In this document: in pieces, positions 20,725 through 32,788 of the stretch
Position numbering within the stretch: the stretch's first letter is position 1
Layout of the letters: every line of letters begins with the position of its first letter
NCBI GenBank assembly: GCA_000733355.1
Contig: JNVV01000014.1
Coordinates: 372,001 to 436,000, forward strand
Length of the DNA: 64,000 nt
Reading direction: 5' to 3'
Source of the DNA: Falciphora oryzae
Lineage: Eukaryota; Ascomycota; Sordariomycetes; Magnaporthales; Magnaporthaceae
Made by a program: the position numbers and the translations under genes
The notes under the pieces: model-generated
Told to the model about the DNA's origin: nothing
Database searches by the model: none
The model's input: the letters and a program-made list of their open reading frames with translations, nothing else

Positions 20725-21688
20725 ATGGCCGCTCCTCAACCTCACTCTGGGTGCGGGTATGCCAGCATCGCTCGCGCGGTGCATGGCTATCCCCCCCATC
20801 ATCATGCTCGTCCGCTGGTGGGCAGCATCAGATCCCTTCACCCTCCACTCGCTCCATCGCTGACGACGAAGCATCATACCCTGGTGGCAGGATCCTCAGT
20901 CGAACTATCCCCACGATCTTCTATGACGGTGCCGGCTTTATCTCCCCATGCTAGGCTTCCCCTGCGGAATCACCACCGCCTACTAGGTGTGTAAATCTAA
21001 GCACCTCTCTTTGCACACTACGACATTCGATCAAGATATATCGGCGGCCGTCGCTAACAGTACCTGTGTCCCCGCAGACCCAGCAGCAGTCGATAATCGC
21101 CATTACCCTCGAGCCACTGGCGCTAGTAGGACAGGCTACCGTGCCAGCACTAGCCAGTTCCGAGCCATATCGCCGCGTCTCGAGCACCGTCTTCAATCGT
21201 TTCAAGGTCGGAGAAAGAAAGGCAAGCTTGGAACCCGCCCATTCCCGTCGTGTCGCACTTTTCTAACCAGAAAGGAAACAGAAGATTCCGGGTTCTTTAT
21301 CGACAGTGATCTGCTTCCCTGTGTTGCCGTCGCCGCTGTCGCTGCCATCGCCCAGGCATTGCCCGCGCATTTCATCACGATCTGCCACCCCAGCAACCGA
21401 GCACCTGCACTCCTACCGACCACAACAGGTAAGTTTTCCCCACTGTGACACTTCTCAAATACCGCTGGGCTTTCTGCTAACACTTCCTCCTTTTTCTCAG
21501 CCGAGTGGCTCAAGCTTCGAGCTCTGGGCTCCTGGTGGCCTTTAAGTGTTTTACGCTCTGCGCAAGGGCAACGAGATCAACCGGCTGTTGACTTAAGAAG
21601 ACCGCGTCGCGCAGTCTCCTCCGATAGGGCACGACGCCCCCTTGTCCTCTGTCGCAAAGGATATTTGACCTACTTGTTAGCCACCTAG
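20725..21688 (+). CDS. Possible three-exon orphan gene, 266 aa, no recognised family
   Basis: Two near-perfect fungal introns are present: 20987-21077 (GTGTGT ... TCGCTAACAG ... CCCCGCAG, 91 nt) and 21429-21500 (GTAAGT ... TGCTAACACTT ... CTCAG, 72 nt). Joining 20725-20986, 21078-21428 and 21501-21688 gives an open frame of 801 nt with matching phases, from an ATG in good context (gtcaagATGG) to a TAG. The product is basic (Arg/Ser/Pro/His-rich), with a hydrophobic stretch near PCVAVAAVAAIAQALPAHFI, and matches no family I know. The introns argue for a real spliced transcript. Whether it codes for protein, or is a non-coding RNA with a fortuitous frame, cannot be decided from sequence. Confidence 0.45.
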
Positions 21689-22814
21689 TTGGTAAGTGGG
21701 GCTTCACTTTTAGCCTGTGTGGCGCAGTGGGATTTTCACACCCTCACCCGCGAGTTGGATCGGGCCCGGAGAAGAAGATGCCTAGATTGAACTATTTCGA
21801 AAGTTTGACGGGTCTGTTAGGGTAGAAATTGACCGTGTAAAGTCAGGGCGGGCGGATGGGATTGGCCTTACACGGTTAGTTGCTTTGGGCAAGCTCTGCG
21901 CTGGGCTCAGGGAAGGGGTTGGCTCCCTCGGCGAGATTGTGTGTCTCCGGACGCACATCTCGTCGAAGAGCCACCTGTCTCGGAGTTCCGGGGTGGGTTG
22001 GCCTCTTTTATGAGATTGTGCCGTCTCTTGACGCACATTTCGTCGAAGAGCCACCTGTCTCAGGGGTCTGGGGTGGGTTGGTCTCTTCGATGAGATTGTG
22101 TCTCCTGATGCGCATTTCGTCCAAGAGCCACCTGTCACGGAGCTCCGGGGCGGACTGGTTTCTTCGATGAGATTGTGTCTCCTGACGCACATTTCGTCCA
22201 AGGGCCACCTGGCTCGGAAGTTCGACAGAGAGTGGCGGCCATGGCAAAATAATAAAAGTTTAGATGGGGACCGACCCTATGGATCCGACGACGTGGCAGT
22301 ACTTTGTGTCTCCCATGACATGCGTAGTGCCCTGAGAGGTAACTGGCGATGACTCCCCTACTCGTAGTTGGCCCTGGGCAAGTGGTTCCGGTATTATCGT
22401 CGCAGTCACACATGGGCTCATGCCTACATAATCAGCTAGACTAGTATCTCCAAGCAGCCTAGTATGTCTGCTTTCCTGCGCACCTGCACCTGCTTAGCCC
22501 GCGTTGTTTGCAATGCAGTGAACGCACCTCTTGCCCTGACAGCACGGGCCAGTCGCACTGACAGCTACCCACCAAGTCTCGACATTTCGAACCACCATCG
22601 TGTCGAGCGCCTCGACTTGCAGCTCACGACCAGCAGGCTCCAGGTTATCGTGTTTTAGTCTCGGTGCTGCTAGTGAATCCATAATGCGGGCCCGTCCAAG
22701 GCAAGCAAAAGTCAAAAAATGTCTAACGGCTTGAGGAGGAGAACTACGACATCCACGCAGATTTCCGAGCAAGGGGGGAAACGAGGGGGGAGGAAAAAAG
22801 ACTGAAAAAAGGAA
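21689..22814. other. Non-coding stretch holding a tandem repeat
   Basis: Contains the about 77-bp repeat array at 21925-22225. Reading frames across it only mirror the repeat. Nothing else is recognised before the tRNA at 22815. Confidence 0.55.
21925..22225. repeat. Tandem array, about four copies of a 77-80 bp unit
   Basis: The words gagattgtgtctcc, gacgcacatttcgtc and agagccacctgtc recur with starts of cgtc(g/c)aagag at about 21961, 22041, 22118 and 22195, giving periods of 80, 77 and 77 bp. Copies differ at several positions, so the array is not recent. It resembles a minisatellite. Confidence 0.85.
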
Positions 22815-22944
22815 TGCCCGCCCCGGGAGTCGAACCCGGGTCCCCGCGATACACCCTTTGCCGGACTTAGACAAAGGAAATAGACGTACAGTATATATAT
22901 GTCCGACAAAGGAGGCGGCGTCTTAACCACTAGACCAGACGGGC
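22815..22944 (-). tRNA. tRNA with intron of about 57 nt; anticodon uncertain
   Basis: On the minus strand the 5' end GCCCGTC pairs with GGCGGGC (one G-U) to form a 7-bp acceptor stem, with A as the discriminator base. TG plus GTCT/AGAC and loop AGTGGTTA form the D-arm. CCGGG TTCGACT CCCGG is a perfect T-arm with the B-box. Between them is an anticodon region split by an intron that forms a 12-bp helix (CCTTTGTCGGAC with GTCCGGCAAAGG). The anticodon stem pairs only four base pairs (CCGC/GCGG). The loop CTCCTT suggests anticodon CCT (Arg), but U33 lies one position off the normal spacing, so another reading or a degenerate copy is possible. Confidence 0.72.
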
Positions 22945-24077
22945 TGGCTTGCTTGTTGAGTGTAATCCCTCCTTCATGGTTTATATTCCTACCGCGCGGA
23001 GACGCGTCTTCCCTTCCCTGTGCGCGGCTGTGCCGCCAGAGCCCTTCCCGCCTCGTCTTTCCCTGTTACCCAGTAGCTGTCGTGACCGACAGCTGACCCA
23101 GAGCGCGCTAGGAGGGCGACTAGGTTCCCCACACAGGCTCCCTTCATGCAGCTCCAGGCCCAACTGATACCTGGTCGGAGCGTCCCGCCTGCTGAAGCCA
23201 CGCACCTGGCGCCGCCTACACCTACCCAGCTATCCCGCGGCTTTTGCTTGGTGTTTTGGCCCCAAACGCCTGCCTCAAATTTCACGCACGAACCACGCAA
23301 CAGAATATTGCACCCATCACAACAGAAACCCACAGCCTTTTACACCCACCGCTTCCGTGGAATTAAGGACTTTGGCACCTGCTCCCCCTCTCTTCTACAC
23401 ATGTATCAAGGCAAACCTCTCTAGCATATTGTACAGAGCCTTCTATAGACGCTTCCATGACTATCCAAGACTCTAATTTTGAAACGGTGTCTTGGAGATC
23501 TATTTCCAACTAGCGTACACTGTAAAGATAGACTGGTGCCGCTCAGTATGGCCGAGCAATCGTAGCCATCAGAGCTATCTGTTGAAGTCAAAAGTAAACC
23601 AGCTCTATTATGACGCCAGTCAAGTGCTGTCTAGTTTCAAGCATCACGTCTTGATAAGCAACTCGATATTCACATCTGCACATCATAGAGGCTAAGGGAA
23701 GCCAGTTGGATCGGGTTCCAGGTCTGGGAGATAGAAAAACCAAGTGCCCTGATACCCCATTATGTCCGCGGGTGTCCCTGCCTGTCTGGGACGCCCACGG
23801 AAAGATGGCTAACAAAGATGTCTAATGGATAGCACTCGTTCAGAGCAAGATTGTTACTGCAAGCTTAGCAAAAATATCGGTTCAAGAGGACGATTGCGGG
23901 GGAAAGATTGCAGGAAGGCTTTCGAGAACTAGCTTACAAACGTAGAGAGACGGGGAGAGATTGGTCGTTTTCTTTCTTTCTTTTCGCGCGTGGTTTGCAT
24001 GGGACACTTGTTGACATAGCAACCCAGAGCCTACAGGCTTTTCCTTGATCAAACCTTCCCTGAGAATCCTATCTCCG
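22945..24077. other. Intergenic, no supported gene
   Basis: Short frames without similarity. 23880-24077 is the 3' flank of the class II aldolase-like gene. Confidence 0.5.
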
Positions 24078-25247
24078 TCAACGCTTCTCAAGACCTCGAC
24101 CCAAATACGTCCCCTCTCCGAACTCACGCTCCGCAACCTGGAACAGCGGCAAGCCCATCAGATATCCGTGCTCGGACGATCCCATGACCTCCCACGTGGC
24201 CCTGGCCTCCTCGTCCCCGATCTCAACCAGCGCCGTCTCCGCGCCGCCCTGGCCCGCGGCGGCCGCCTCGGCCAGTAGCTGGACCTGGCAGCAGCGCTCG
24301 AGCAGCACGAACCAAGCCACAGTAGCCTCGACGCTGGCGCCGGCGACCAGGAGCCCGTGGCTGGCCAGCAGCGCGGCCTTCTTCCCGCCGAGCACCGACG
24401 CGATCGCGCGCCCCTCGTCGGCGGCCAGCACCACGCCCGCGAAGGACGGGTGCAGGGCCAGGTCGCGCCAGAAGACGCAAAAATCCTGCGTCAGCATGCG
24501 CAGGGAGGGGCGCGCCCGGCTGCACAGGGCCCTGCCGTGCATTGTGTGCGCGTGCGCGGCGCAGTTCACGTCAGGGCGGGCGCGGTGGAGCTCGGCGTGG
24601 ATCGCGTAGGCGGCTTTATTTGTGGAAAGGAGATGTGAGCTTCGTGTCAGAGGGCCGGGCTTCAGGCTTCATGCTTTCTTTGATCCTTTGTTGTCCTTTG
24701 TTCCTGGAAAAAGACATCTTCTAATTGCGTCTCGAGCCCTGCAGGACAAAGAAACCCACCATGGTTCAGCCTCCGATTCCGCCCGCCATCAACGACGCGC
24801 CCCGACTCGTCCACCAGGATCAGGTCCTCGTCCCGGATCTGGGAGAAGTGCAGCCCTAGAGACAGGCGGCGCCCACAAGGAGCGATACTTTGTCAGCGTG
24901 ATGATATGTCCATCCCCCAGCTTCTAGCAAGGCAGCAGGCCATTACCGAAGGGGTTCACCCAAAAGCTGGTCGGCTCGACGGGGTCGCGCAGGGTGATAT
25001 GGCCGGCGATGCCCTCAGCAAAGTCAAATTGGGCGAATATGCGGCAGGCGATGGCCAGGCGGTGCTTCAGATAGGCCCGGGCCTCGTACAGGTCGCTGAA
25101 CGCAGGCGGACGAGTCACCTCCGGGTCGCTGATCTCGGCCAGGGCACTTTCGGGATCGCCGCTCTTGAACACCGGGCCATTCTTGGGAGTGGCTACAGCA
25201 GCGTAATCCGTGTTTCCGAGCGAGTGGAAAACGGCCGAGGGAGCCAT
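24078..25247 (-). CDS. Class II aldolase/adducin-domain protein, three exons, 310 aa
   Basis: Exons on the minus strand are 25247-24947, 24855-24760 and 24613-24078, separated by introns of 91 nt (GTAATG ... GCTGAC ... TCTCTAG) and 146 nt (GTGGGT ... AATAAAG); phases fit. The first exon has the domain start (YLKHRLAIACRIFAQFDFAE, then GIAGHITLRDP). The second has SQIRDEDLILVDESG. The third has the metal-site motif HAHTMHG with H153 and H155, and a third histidine H218 in LLASHGLLV. These are the zinc ligands of the L-fuculose-phosphate aldolase fold. Fungal members of this length are of unknown substrate, probably a sugar-phosphate or hydroxy-acid aldolase/decarboxylase. An in-frame ATG 15 nt upstream is a possible alternative start; the chosen one has the better context (aaacATGG). 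Confidence 0.85.
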
Positions 25248-27708
25248 GTTTGCGCGGGACACCTAGTGAATGGGCGAGATGGTCTTTGCAGGTTTGGCGG
25301 AAGAGTGCCTGGTTCAATCACAAAGCAACCGAGGGATCTGTTGCTCCCTAGGTGTAGTAGTTATGAACAATGACCACTTCGACGTATGCTTGTCACGGGC
25401 CTCAGGGGCGAGTCCGAGCTCCCCAAGGGCCAGACCAGCACGCTCGCACAAGGTTTACATTTGCGGTGGACAAGACGGCCTGGAACGTCCCACGTCACCA
25501 CCTGCTCTAGAATTCGTGCGCTACCTGGGACAGATGGCCATCGCGGAGCATTTGATGGCCGTGCTCGAAAGGGGTCTTCGAGAACACTTTGGATGAGCAC
25601 GTAGCGGAGTTAGGGGGTAGGTTTTCGTACCACGTATCCGGAATTTTTCCTATCTCGGATCCTCGGGATTGCATACCATCTTCGGCGTCAGTATACGATC
25701 CTTCCTCCGGGTACTACTTCCAGGTCGCTGAACGGGCGACGACTGGGTATGGGCGAAGAGGCCGACTGTGCGACCCATTGAGTGCCAGGGTTAATAATGC
25801 AACGACTTTTTTTGGGCAAGATCGGTGCACAGAAAAGTGCACGTTCAGTCGGGCATTTTCTTGCGCCCCCGTCGGATGAAAGCTGCAAGGATTTCGTGTG
25901 ACGGCCAGAAGGATTCAACTGCCCCAAGCGACTGGTTGCTCCGGTAAGGCTCTGTGATACGGCGCGGGGATGGCGGCTGGTCGTGGGGTCAAGGCAGCGC
26001 TTGCTAATTTCTGCATGAGCACCACTATCACTTCTCGTCACGCCGTGCGGGGTCATCTGTGTGCAAGACGGCCTAGCTTGTGCCATCTTGCGTCGGTCAC
26101 TCAAGCCAGAGCAGCGGGTCGGCTCTCCCCTAGATAAGCATCCGCCTCCACAAGTCGCAGCACCTATGCTGATGTCTAAGCCCCTCGAAGCATGCACTAT
26201 CACGCTACATGGATGTTCTATTTCTGGACGGCACAGCACCGGCTGCCACATGGCCAGGGCAGAGCTTGAATGCTTGGTCGCTGGGAAGCAGCTGCGGCAT
26301 ATGCACGCAACGGTCGGACGCAGCATGGCGGCACAGCAACCAGAGAGGGAGGACAGACGCGGTTAGGGCGCGTATCGAGCCCATCCACTGCCCGCAACGA
26401 GCTGAGCTAGTCAGACGCCACATGCTCGAGGGGCGGGGGTCCAGCCTTGAGAGACTCAGTCGTGATAGGTCGCCTGACCAGTCCTGCTGTTTGTGGCGGT
26501 CGATATCGGAAATTCCCCTTTGGGTGGAGCTGCGGTGCCGCGCTGGGCTGATTGGCGAGTGTGTTCTAGTTCCATTGGGGTCCAGAGGAGCTCCAACGGA
26601 GGGGCCAATGTTGAGCGGGCTGTCCAGCCTCCAGCTTTCAGACTAGCCTCAGAACGGAACCTCCATCCAGGCCGACCAACGTCAACCTGCAAACTGAACA
26701 GCCCGCCCACATGCCGCTGCGCCAACTCCGCCGCCGCCCACGATGCTGTGCTTCCCCTCCTCCCCACCGGTGTGCTCCCCGCGTCCTGATTCCCAGGAAG
26801 TACGGTCGCGGACATTTGCCGCCCACGAGTGTCCGAGATGAAGCATAGAAGCAAGTATGTGCTACGTATCATCCTGTACCAGTCGAGGCCCCAAATCTTG
26901 ACAGTTGGTAGGCAAGATGCTGACGATACGACTGGGCCACGGGCGCTTGCAGCAGGCAGACGAACACCAGGTAGCACCTCCGTCTGCCCCGAGGTTCGAC
27001 CGGAAAGGAGCCCAAGTCCCGCCAACAGCCAGCGGGCCCTGCTTATCCAAATAGCCATGTAGTCGAGGCCCAGGTGCCTCGAGAGCCAAATGGCAACCAA
27101 CGTTCCAACGGCACACCGCTTCCTGCAGTGCTGCCCATATTTCCCCCAAGCCCTTCTTGTCACCTCCATCTCGCCCGAGCTTCGCCGAGCCTCGCCCATC
27201 AAAACACGGTCGCCACCACCACTAGCTCCCCAACATCGCCGCAACCACCAGGGGCGTAGTTGACGGCACCACACCCACTTCCACACCCCTGACGGATTGT
27301 TGCAGCGCATCCCTGGCACCACGCTGCAGTCTCCCTAAGACAGTACCTCCCACCAGCCAGGCTCGATTCCGACTGCCGGATCAGTTGGAGTGTGCCCAAG
27401 TATGGGCTAGTGGTGCTGCTATGCACCCTAAGCCATTCCAGAGCACCCCCATATCAGGCCGGGGCGAAGCAGGTCGGAGACCCTGATCTAGCCAAGTTGG
27501 ACTCTATTTTCTGATCCTGCCACTTGGCTCGGAACAGAGCCGCTTGATCATCTCGCAGCACACATATCTCGGCTTGTCAGTGGCCCAGCGTTCCCGATAT
27601 ATACCTGCCCACAGGCCCCGGCAAACTAACGACACTCTAGGCCCCATACACCCCCATCACTACATGCATATCATCCCGCTAGAAAGCTCGACCTGATCAG
27701 CGATCAAG
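25248..27708. other. 2.4-kb intergenic region, no supported gene
   Basis: Long but featureless reading frames on the minus strand (up to 288 codons at 26456-27322) have Arg/Trp/Ser-rich, non-conserved translations and no splice logic, as expected of chance frames in GC-rich DNA. 27590-27708 is the leader of the next gene. Confidence 0.5.
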
Positions 27709-29929
27709 ATGGGAGCGTCTACTTCCAGGTCAGAGTGCCCCGCACTCGGCATCACCCCCGATTGCGGCAATATCTCGACAATCACGGAGAATGGCCGGAC
27801 ATTCGTGGACGCGATTGGAAAAACCAAGAAAGGCGAAGTGTCTCCTGACGGCGACATCGCAGGCATAGGCGTACGTGGACCTGCTGACCCTGTGAAAGCC
27901 CCATTGGCACAACCCCTGCTGACAATCATTTCCGTCTCCAGGTTGTCTCGGTCTTCGTAGGGGTTACCTCCCTTGCCTTTCTGCTGAGCATAATCATCGT
28001 GCTTTTCAACCTGGCCAAGTTCCTCAAGTGGAAGTCTACCCTAACGCCCGAGTAGGTTACTCTTCCCGATCATTGCCGGTCCTATTTTCGAACAAGATAC
28101 AAGGGGTTAAGGCTAACTTATCCGGCTGCTAAACAATGTAGAAAAAAGCAAGAACGTAGCGGCTGCGCTGCCGTAAGCCTGACGGGCCTGTGCGAGACCA
28201 TCGTCCTATCCTGCAGCGACCAGCAGATCTTCACTGGCGGCGCCTACTCCATAACACTGCGCTACTTCAAGGGCTGCTCCATTACAGCTTACCACTACAA
28301 CATGGTCGCCAACATGATGCTGCTCACCTGCGCCACGCACCTTCTCAGCCTCACCGTAGTCCGCGACTACTGGCGATACCCCTGGCTCGCCTGCGTCCGC
28401 GTCCTTATCACATTCTTCCTCTTCCTGACAACGGGCCTGCTCCTCTCCAATCAGAACAGCACGGCAGTGAGATTCCCGACGGACATTCCACCGCCCGGTG
28501 TCGAGCCCGCCTTCATGTTCGTGCCAGCGGTCTGCTACCAGAACGGCGAGAACGATTTCAAGGACACGCTCGGCCAAACCATGAATCGGGGAGCCGAAGT
28601 CTTTGGTGAAGTCATTCTGAACAGCACTCCGGGGAACAAGATTCGCGGCTGGAACTGGTATATTATGATGCTATTGTTCTACTTGGCCGCGTTCTTTCTC
28701 GAGGTTTTCCGCTCCCTAAACCGCGGCAACGAGAATGCGGGCGGGAAGCGGCACAGGATCATACAAGGGCTCAAGCGCCCTACTATGATAGGCCCGAAGG
28801 GCAGCAAGGTCCTCGGCAGAATCGGCCGTGGCTTGATGATCTTCTACCTCCTCGGAGGCCTGGCCATCAGCGGCACCACTATCATTCTGACCTCCCAGTA
28901 TCTGTTCGCGTTGCGCGGGTGGGCGCGGAACGCGGAGTGGCTCAAGACGGATGAGGATTCGAGGAAGAGCAGCGAAGACGATGCGACGGCCTTCGGCCAG
29001 ATGGTCCCCTTGATCCTTTCTCTCTTGACAATCTTTGCTTTGTTTGAGAAGTGGAGTGGTAAGTAATTTGGCCACCCATTGACTGCCCTGCATTCCAAGC
29101 TTTAGTGACTGATACTGACACTTGCGCTTCGACAACAGAAATGGGATCCCGAGACCGAGCGGACCGACAATACGCATTTTCCGGGGCCGTAACCTACCGA
29201 ACGGTGTCCTCCTCCAGCCCTCCAACAGGGAAGAACCCCGACGGACCTGACGGCGGCCTGGTACCTAGCGGCGGCGGCGGAGGCGCGGTTGCAGTCTACA
29301 ACGTCTCGGACAAGACTTTTAGTGCCCTCGAGTCCCAGGCGCTGATGACGCCAGGAAGCACCTTTGGCGGCAGCAATACCGTGACTCCTGGACCCACTCC
29401 TATGACGCCGGCCTTCTCAGGTGTCGGCAGCCCGGGGTTCGTCTACGACAATGGCTTGGCGTCACCACCTTTGCCTCAACAGCAGCACCAACCGCCCTGC
29501 AACCCGTCCCAAGTCCGGTTCTCCAACGGCCCGGCCAGCGCACCGCTGCTGGGGTCGTACGCTAGCAGCCCGCAGCTCTCGGGAACTGCGCAACAGCAGC
29601 ACCAATACGCCAGCGGCGAGAACGGCCGTGACAGCCGAAGGAGCGTTCCGGGCCCGGGACGCATCACGTCCAACCCCGAGTTCCATCCACTGTCATCGCA
29701 TCCGACGGTATCGCCATATGGACACGAGTGGCGACAGGCTTCTATGCCCGCAGCGATGGGACAGTACTACCACCAGCCAGCCACGTCGGCCGCTCCCCCG
29801 GGATACGCCGTCGGCTTGGCGGTCGGGGCGCCGAACCAAGATGGGTATGGGAATGCGGAAGGATATTTCCCGCTCTCGTTGTCGGGGTCGCCGCCGCGAG
29901 ATGGTGAGCTGCCTCGGCGGACGAGCTGA
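27709..29929 (+). CDS. Fungal multi-span membrane protein, four exons, 659 aa
   Basis: Exons 27709-27870, 27942-28051, 28142-29058 and 29139-29929 are joined over introns of 71, 90 and 80 nt with GTACGT, GTAGGT and GTAAGT donors; all phases agree. After an N-terminal region (CGNISTITENGRTFVDAIGK) come a first helix (SVFVGVTSLAFLLSIIIVLF), the LCETIVLSCSDQQIFTGGAY block, several helices including MLLTCATHLLSLTVVRDYW and CVRVLITFFLFLTTGLLL, then MMLLFYLAAFFLEVFRSL and a last pair near the end of exon 3. The fourth exon is a cytosolic Pro/Ser/Gln/Gly-rich tail of about 260 residues. LSDQQ(L/I)xTG followed by a YHxxxV segment is a mark of a common family of uncharacterised Pezizomycotina membrane proteins. 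Function unknown. Confidence 0.87.
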
Positions 29930-30577
29930 TTTTTTCCGTCCAATATTTCTTCATTTCGAACTACTCTCCTGACCTGGTTTTTGGCCCTTTGTTGCTTTTG
30001 GGCAGGTTTTGATGAAGATGAAATCACGATACCACGGGTTCTCTGGGGACGAGTTTTTAATGGCAACGGCGGGATCTAGGGGTCAATCATGATACCACGG
30101 GTTTTCTAGAGACACAATGCGCTTTTGTCTTGTTTTTTTCTTTTTCTTTCCCAAGGCTGTTTCTTCTTGCATGACGATTCTTCTAGTCCTCGCTGAATAC
30201 CAATAATGTTCCGACGGCGGCACGTTTACGCTTGAGACCGACTGGAATCGGGCTGTGTGGTGGGTGCTATCAATTGGTGCTCCATGTTCTTCCGCGTGCT
30301 TTCTGGTGCCCGAACGAGCGCCAAGAATATGGAGTTAGCGAGATGGTCCCAGTGCCTCGGCGGTTCTGCATTCAGAGCACGAGGCCAAACGCACTGGTCT
30401 CACTGGTTGGTGGATGTCGCAAACGCGGTGGCCACCTCCACACGCATGGTAGTATCCCGACCTAACTCGACGATGTCTGCTCCTCAGACGAGCAAGCACT
30501 GCAATATTCAGATGACATTCGTCCGATAAACTTCTCCTTCTCCCGACAAGGCCGCTAGGAACGACTTCCCACCCGAG
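29930..30577. other. Intergenic; terminator side and promoter of the chromate transporter
   Basis: A 16-bp direct repeat, atcacgataccacggg against atcatgataccacggg (about 30026 and 30087), and a T-rich tract (30126-30150) lie in the 3' flank of the preceding gene. No other gene is seen. Confidence 0.5.
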
Positions 30578-32352
30578 ATGGCTATCCACAGCTGGCAGGA
30601 CTCGGCGGCGAGAGTCGCGGGACGCGCCTGGGAGGTCGTCAAGGTCAATTGGCACCTTGGCTTCACCTCGTTTGGGGGGCCGCCGGTGCACTTCAAGATT
30701 GTATGTTGCGACATCCGAGCTGTATTCACCGGACGCAATAGGATGGCGCTGACAGCATTGCCCCGAGGCGCAGTTTCACGACATGTTTGTCCACAATCTC
30801 AAGTGGATAGACGAACAGATGGTAGGTCACACAACCAGGCTCTTCCAGCCATGGGCCGCTCGCTACCAGGCTGCTAACAGCCTGGCTATCAATAGTACCA
30901 AGAGCTATTCAGCATCTCACAGACCCTGTCCGGCCCGGGCAGCACCAAGATGCTGTACTGCATCAACCTCATCCACGACGACACACTCGGGGCTGCGCTC
31001 GCCTTCTTCATCTGGAGGTTCGTGTGTCTGATGATGGCCCCGCAAGTCATGCACCAACCCATCACAGCATCCGGCTCCAGAGCTGACGCCGACGATCCCT
31101 CATAATCAGTCTCCCGGGCGCTCTAGGCATGTTCGCGCTCTCGGTAGGCGTCTCCAGCATCCAGGAGACCCTCCCGCGCGCCGTGTACGCACTCCTCTCC
31201 GGCCTGAACTCGGCCACCGTCGGCCTCATCGCCCTGGCCGCCGTCGAGCTGGCCCAGAAGGCCGTGACGGACAAGCTCACCCGGCTGATAGTGTCAGTCA
31301 CGGGGGCCGCGGGCCTGCTGTACAACTCGCTGTGGTATTTCCCCGTCCTCATGGTCGCGTCGGGCTGCACCACCGTCGTCTACGACCTCGGCTGGCTGCG
31401 CCCTGCGGGGAGAGCCGTCAGGAAACTGTTCGGCCGCAGGGGCCCAGATCAGAGCCAGGTTGAAGTAGGCATTGAGGAGACGGGCCAGCACCGAGTAGGG
31501 GTTCCGACCGGCACCTCTGGCCAGTCTATGGCCAGCCAGCCACCGCTTTCCCGCCACAGCCTCGGCGCTGCAGCGCCAACATCGTCCTCGACGGTATCTA
31601 GCCGCGAGAATACCGCCGACCCGCCGCCGGCCGCGGGCGAGCCGCGAGTGATACCGCAAGAGTACCGCCTCAACATGTCGTGGCGCACCAGCGCCGTCGT
31701 GATCGGCGCCTTCTCCGTCTCCTTCGTCGCGGTCATGGTGACGCGCGCCGCCGTCCCGGACCGCCCGCTCCTCTTCAACCTCTTCGCGAACCTCTTCCTG
31801 GCTGGCACCATCATTTTCGGCGGCGGGCCCGTAGTGATCCCGCTGCTGCGCGAGTACATCGTGACCGAGGGCTGGGTGTCGCCGCGCGACTTCCTCATTG
31901 GCCTCGCCGTCGCCCAGGCCTTCCCCGGCCCCAACTTCAACTTTGCCGTCTTCCTCGGCGGGCTCGCCGCCGCGCAGGCCGGCGACGTCCACCCGGCGTG
32001 GGGATCCGCGCTCGCGTTCGTGGGGATCTTCTCGCCGGGGATCGTGCTCGTGCACGGCACCATGGGCGTCTGGCCGTCGCTGAGGTCCCGCCCCCAGGTC
32101 CGGTCCGCCGTCCGCGGGCTCAACGCGGGGGCCGTCGGGCTCATCTTCACGGCCGTCTACCGCATCTGGCAGGTCGGCTTCCTCGACGAGGGTTTCCAAA
32201 AGGGGCGCAGCCTGGGCGACGACCCCTGGTGGGTCGTCGTCGCGGCCACTTCGTACGTGGGCGGCAAGTACTTTGGATTGGCCGCGTCGTTGGCTATTTT
32301 GGTCGGAGCCGTCCTAGGCCTTGTTCGGTACGCAGTGGTCTCTCCCGGCTAA
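30578..32352 (+). CDS. Chromate ion transporter (CHR family), four exons, 511 aa
   Basis: Exons 30578-30700, 30774-30821, 30896-31017 and 31110-32352 are joined over introns of 73, 74 and 92 nt, giving 511 residues. The protein has two homologous halves, as long CHR proteins do. The first begins HLGFTSFGGPPVHFKI and continues YQELFSISQTLSGPGSTKM, with several membrane helices. The second begins LAGTIIFGGGPVVIPLLREY and continues FLIGLAVAQAFPGPNFNFAV. The halves are linked by a polar Ser/Pro/Arg-rich loop at about residues 210-275. FGGP and the PGP motif are the family signatures. It probably exports chromate (or sulfate-like oxyanions) across a membrane. No regulator or sulfur gene is adjacent. 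Confidence 0.92.
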
Positions 32353-32788
32353 GAAGAGGGGTTTGTGTGTGGTATGAAAGATTCTGGTCACATCTTAGGA
32401 GTAAAGTTTGGATATTGATGTAATCACGTCTAGTAATTACAGAGAGATCTTCCAAGTATTCTTATCTAACCACAGGAAGCGTGCAAGTTCCATATTGCCT
32501 ACTCCGTGACCCCCATGAAAATTTCCTCCAAGTTTTGTGCCTTTCCCGCCTCTGCTTATCGTTACAAGAGCTCTTATGTCCGACGCAAGATCATAATGCG
32601 GACAGTAGACGGGATGAATAGTTCTTGGGCATCGGAAAGTGCCGCGAGTACATATGGACATCAGCACAACGAGAGCTCCGGTCTGCTTTCGCGTAGCCGC
32701 AGGCTTAGTGGTAGCTGGAATCTCGGCGCCAGTCCGCGTTCGGCCCCCGCGGCTGCGCGGCAAACTGCCAGGTCTTGCATACCCTACC

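Noticed and set aside
21782..22201. 139-codon minus-strand frame across the tandem repeat
   Set aside because: It exists because the repeat unit happens to be open; its translation only mirrors the repeat.
26456..27322. 288-codon minus-strand frame in an intergenic region
   Set aside because: No domain, no signal peptide, Trp/Arg/Ser-rich composition and no splice neighbours; probably chance.
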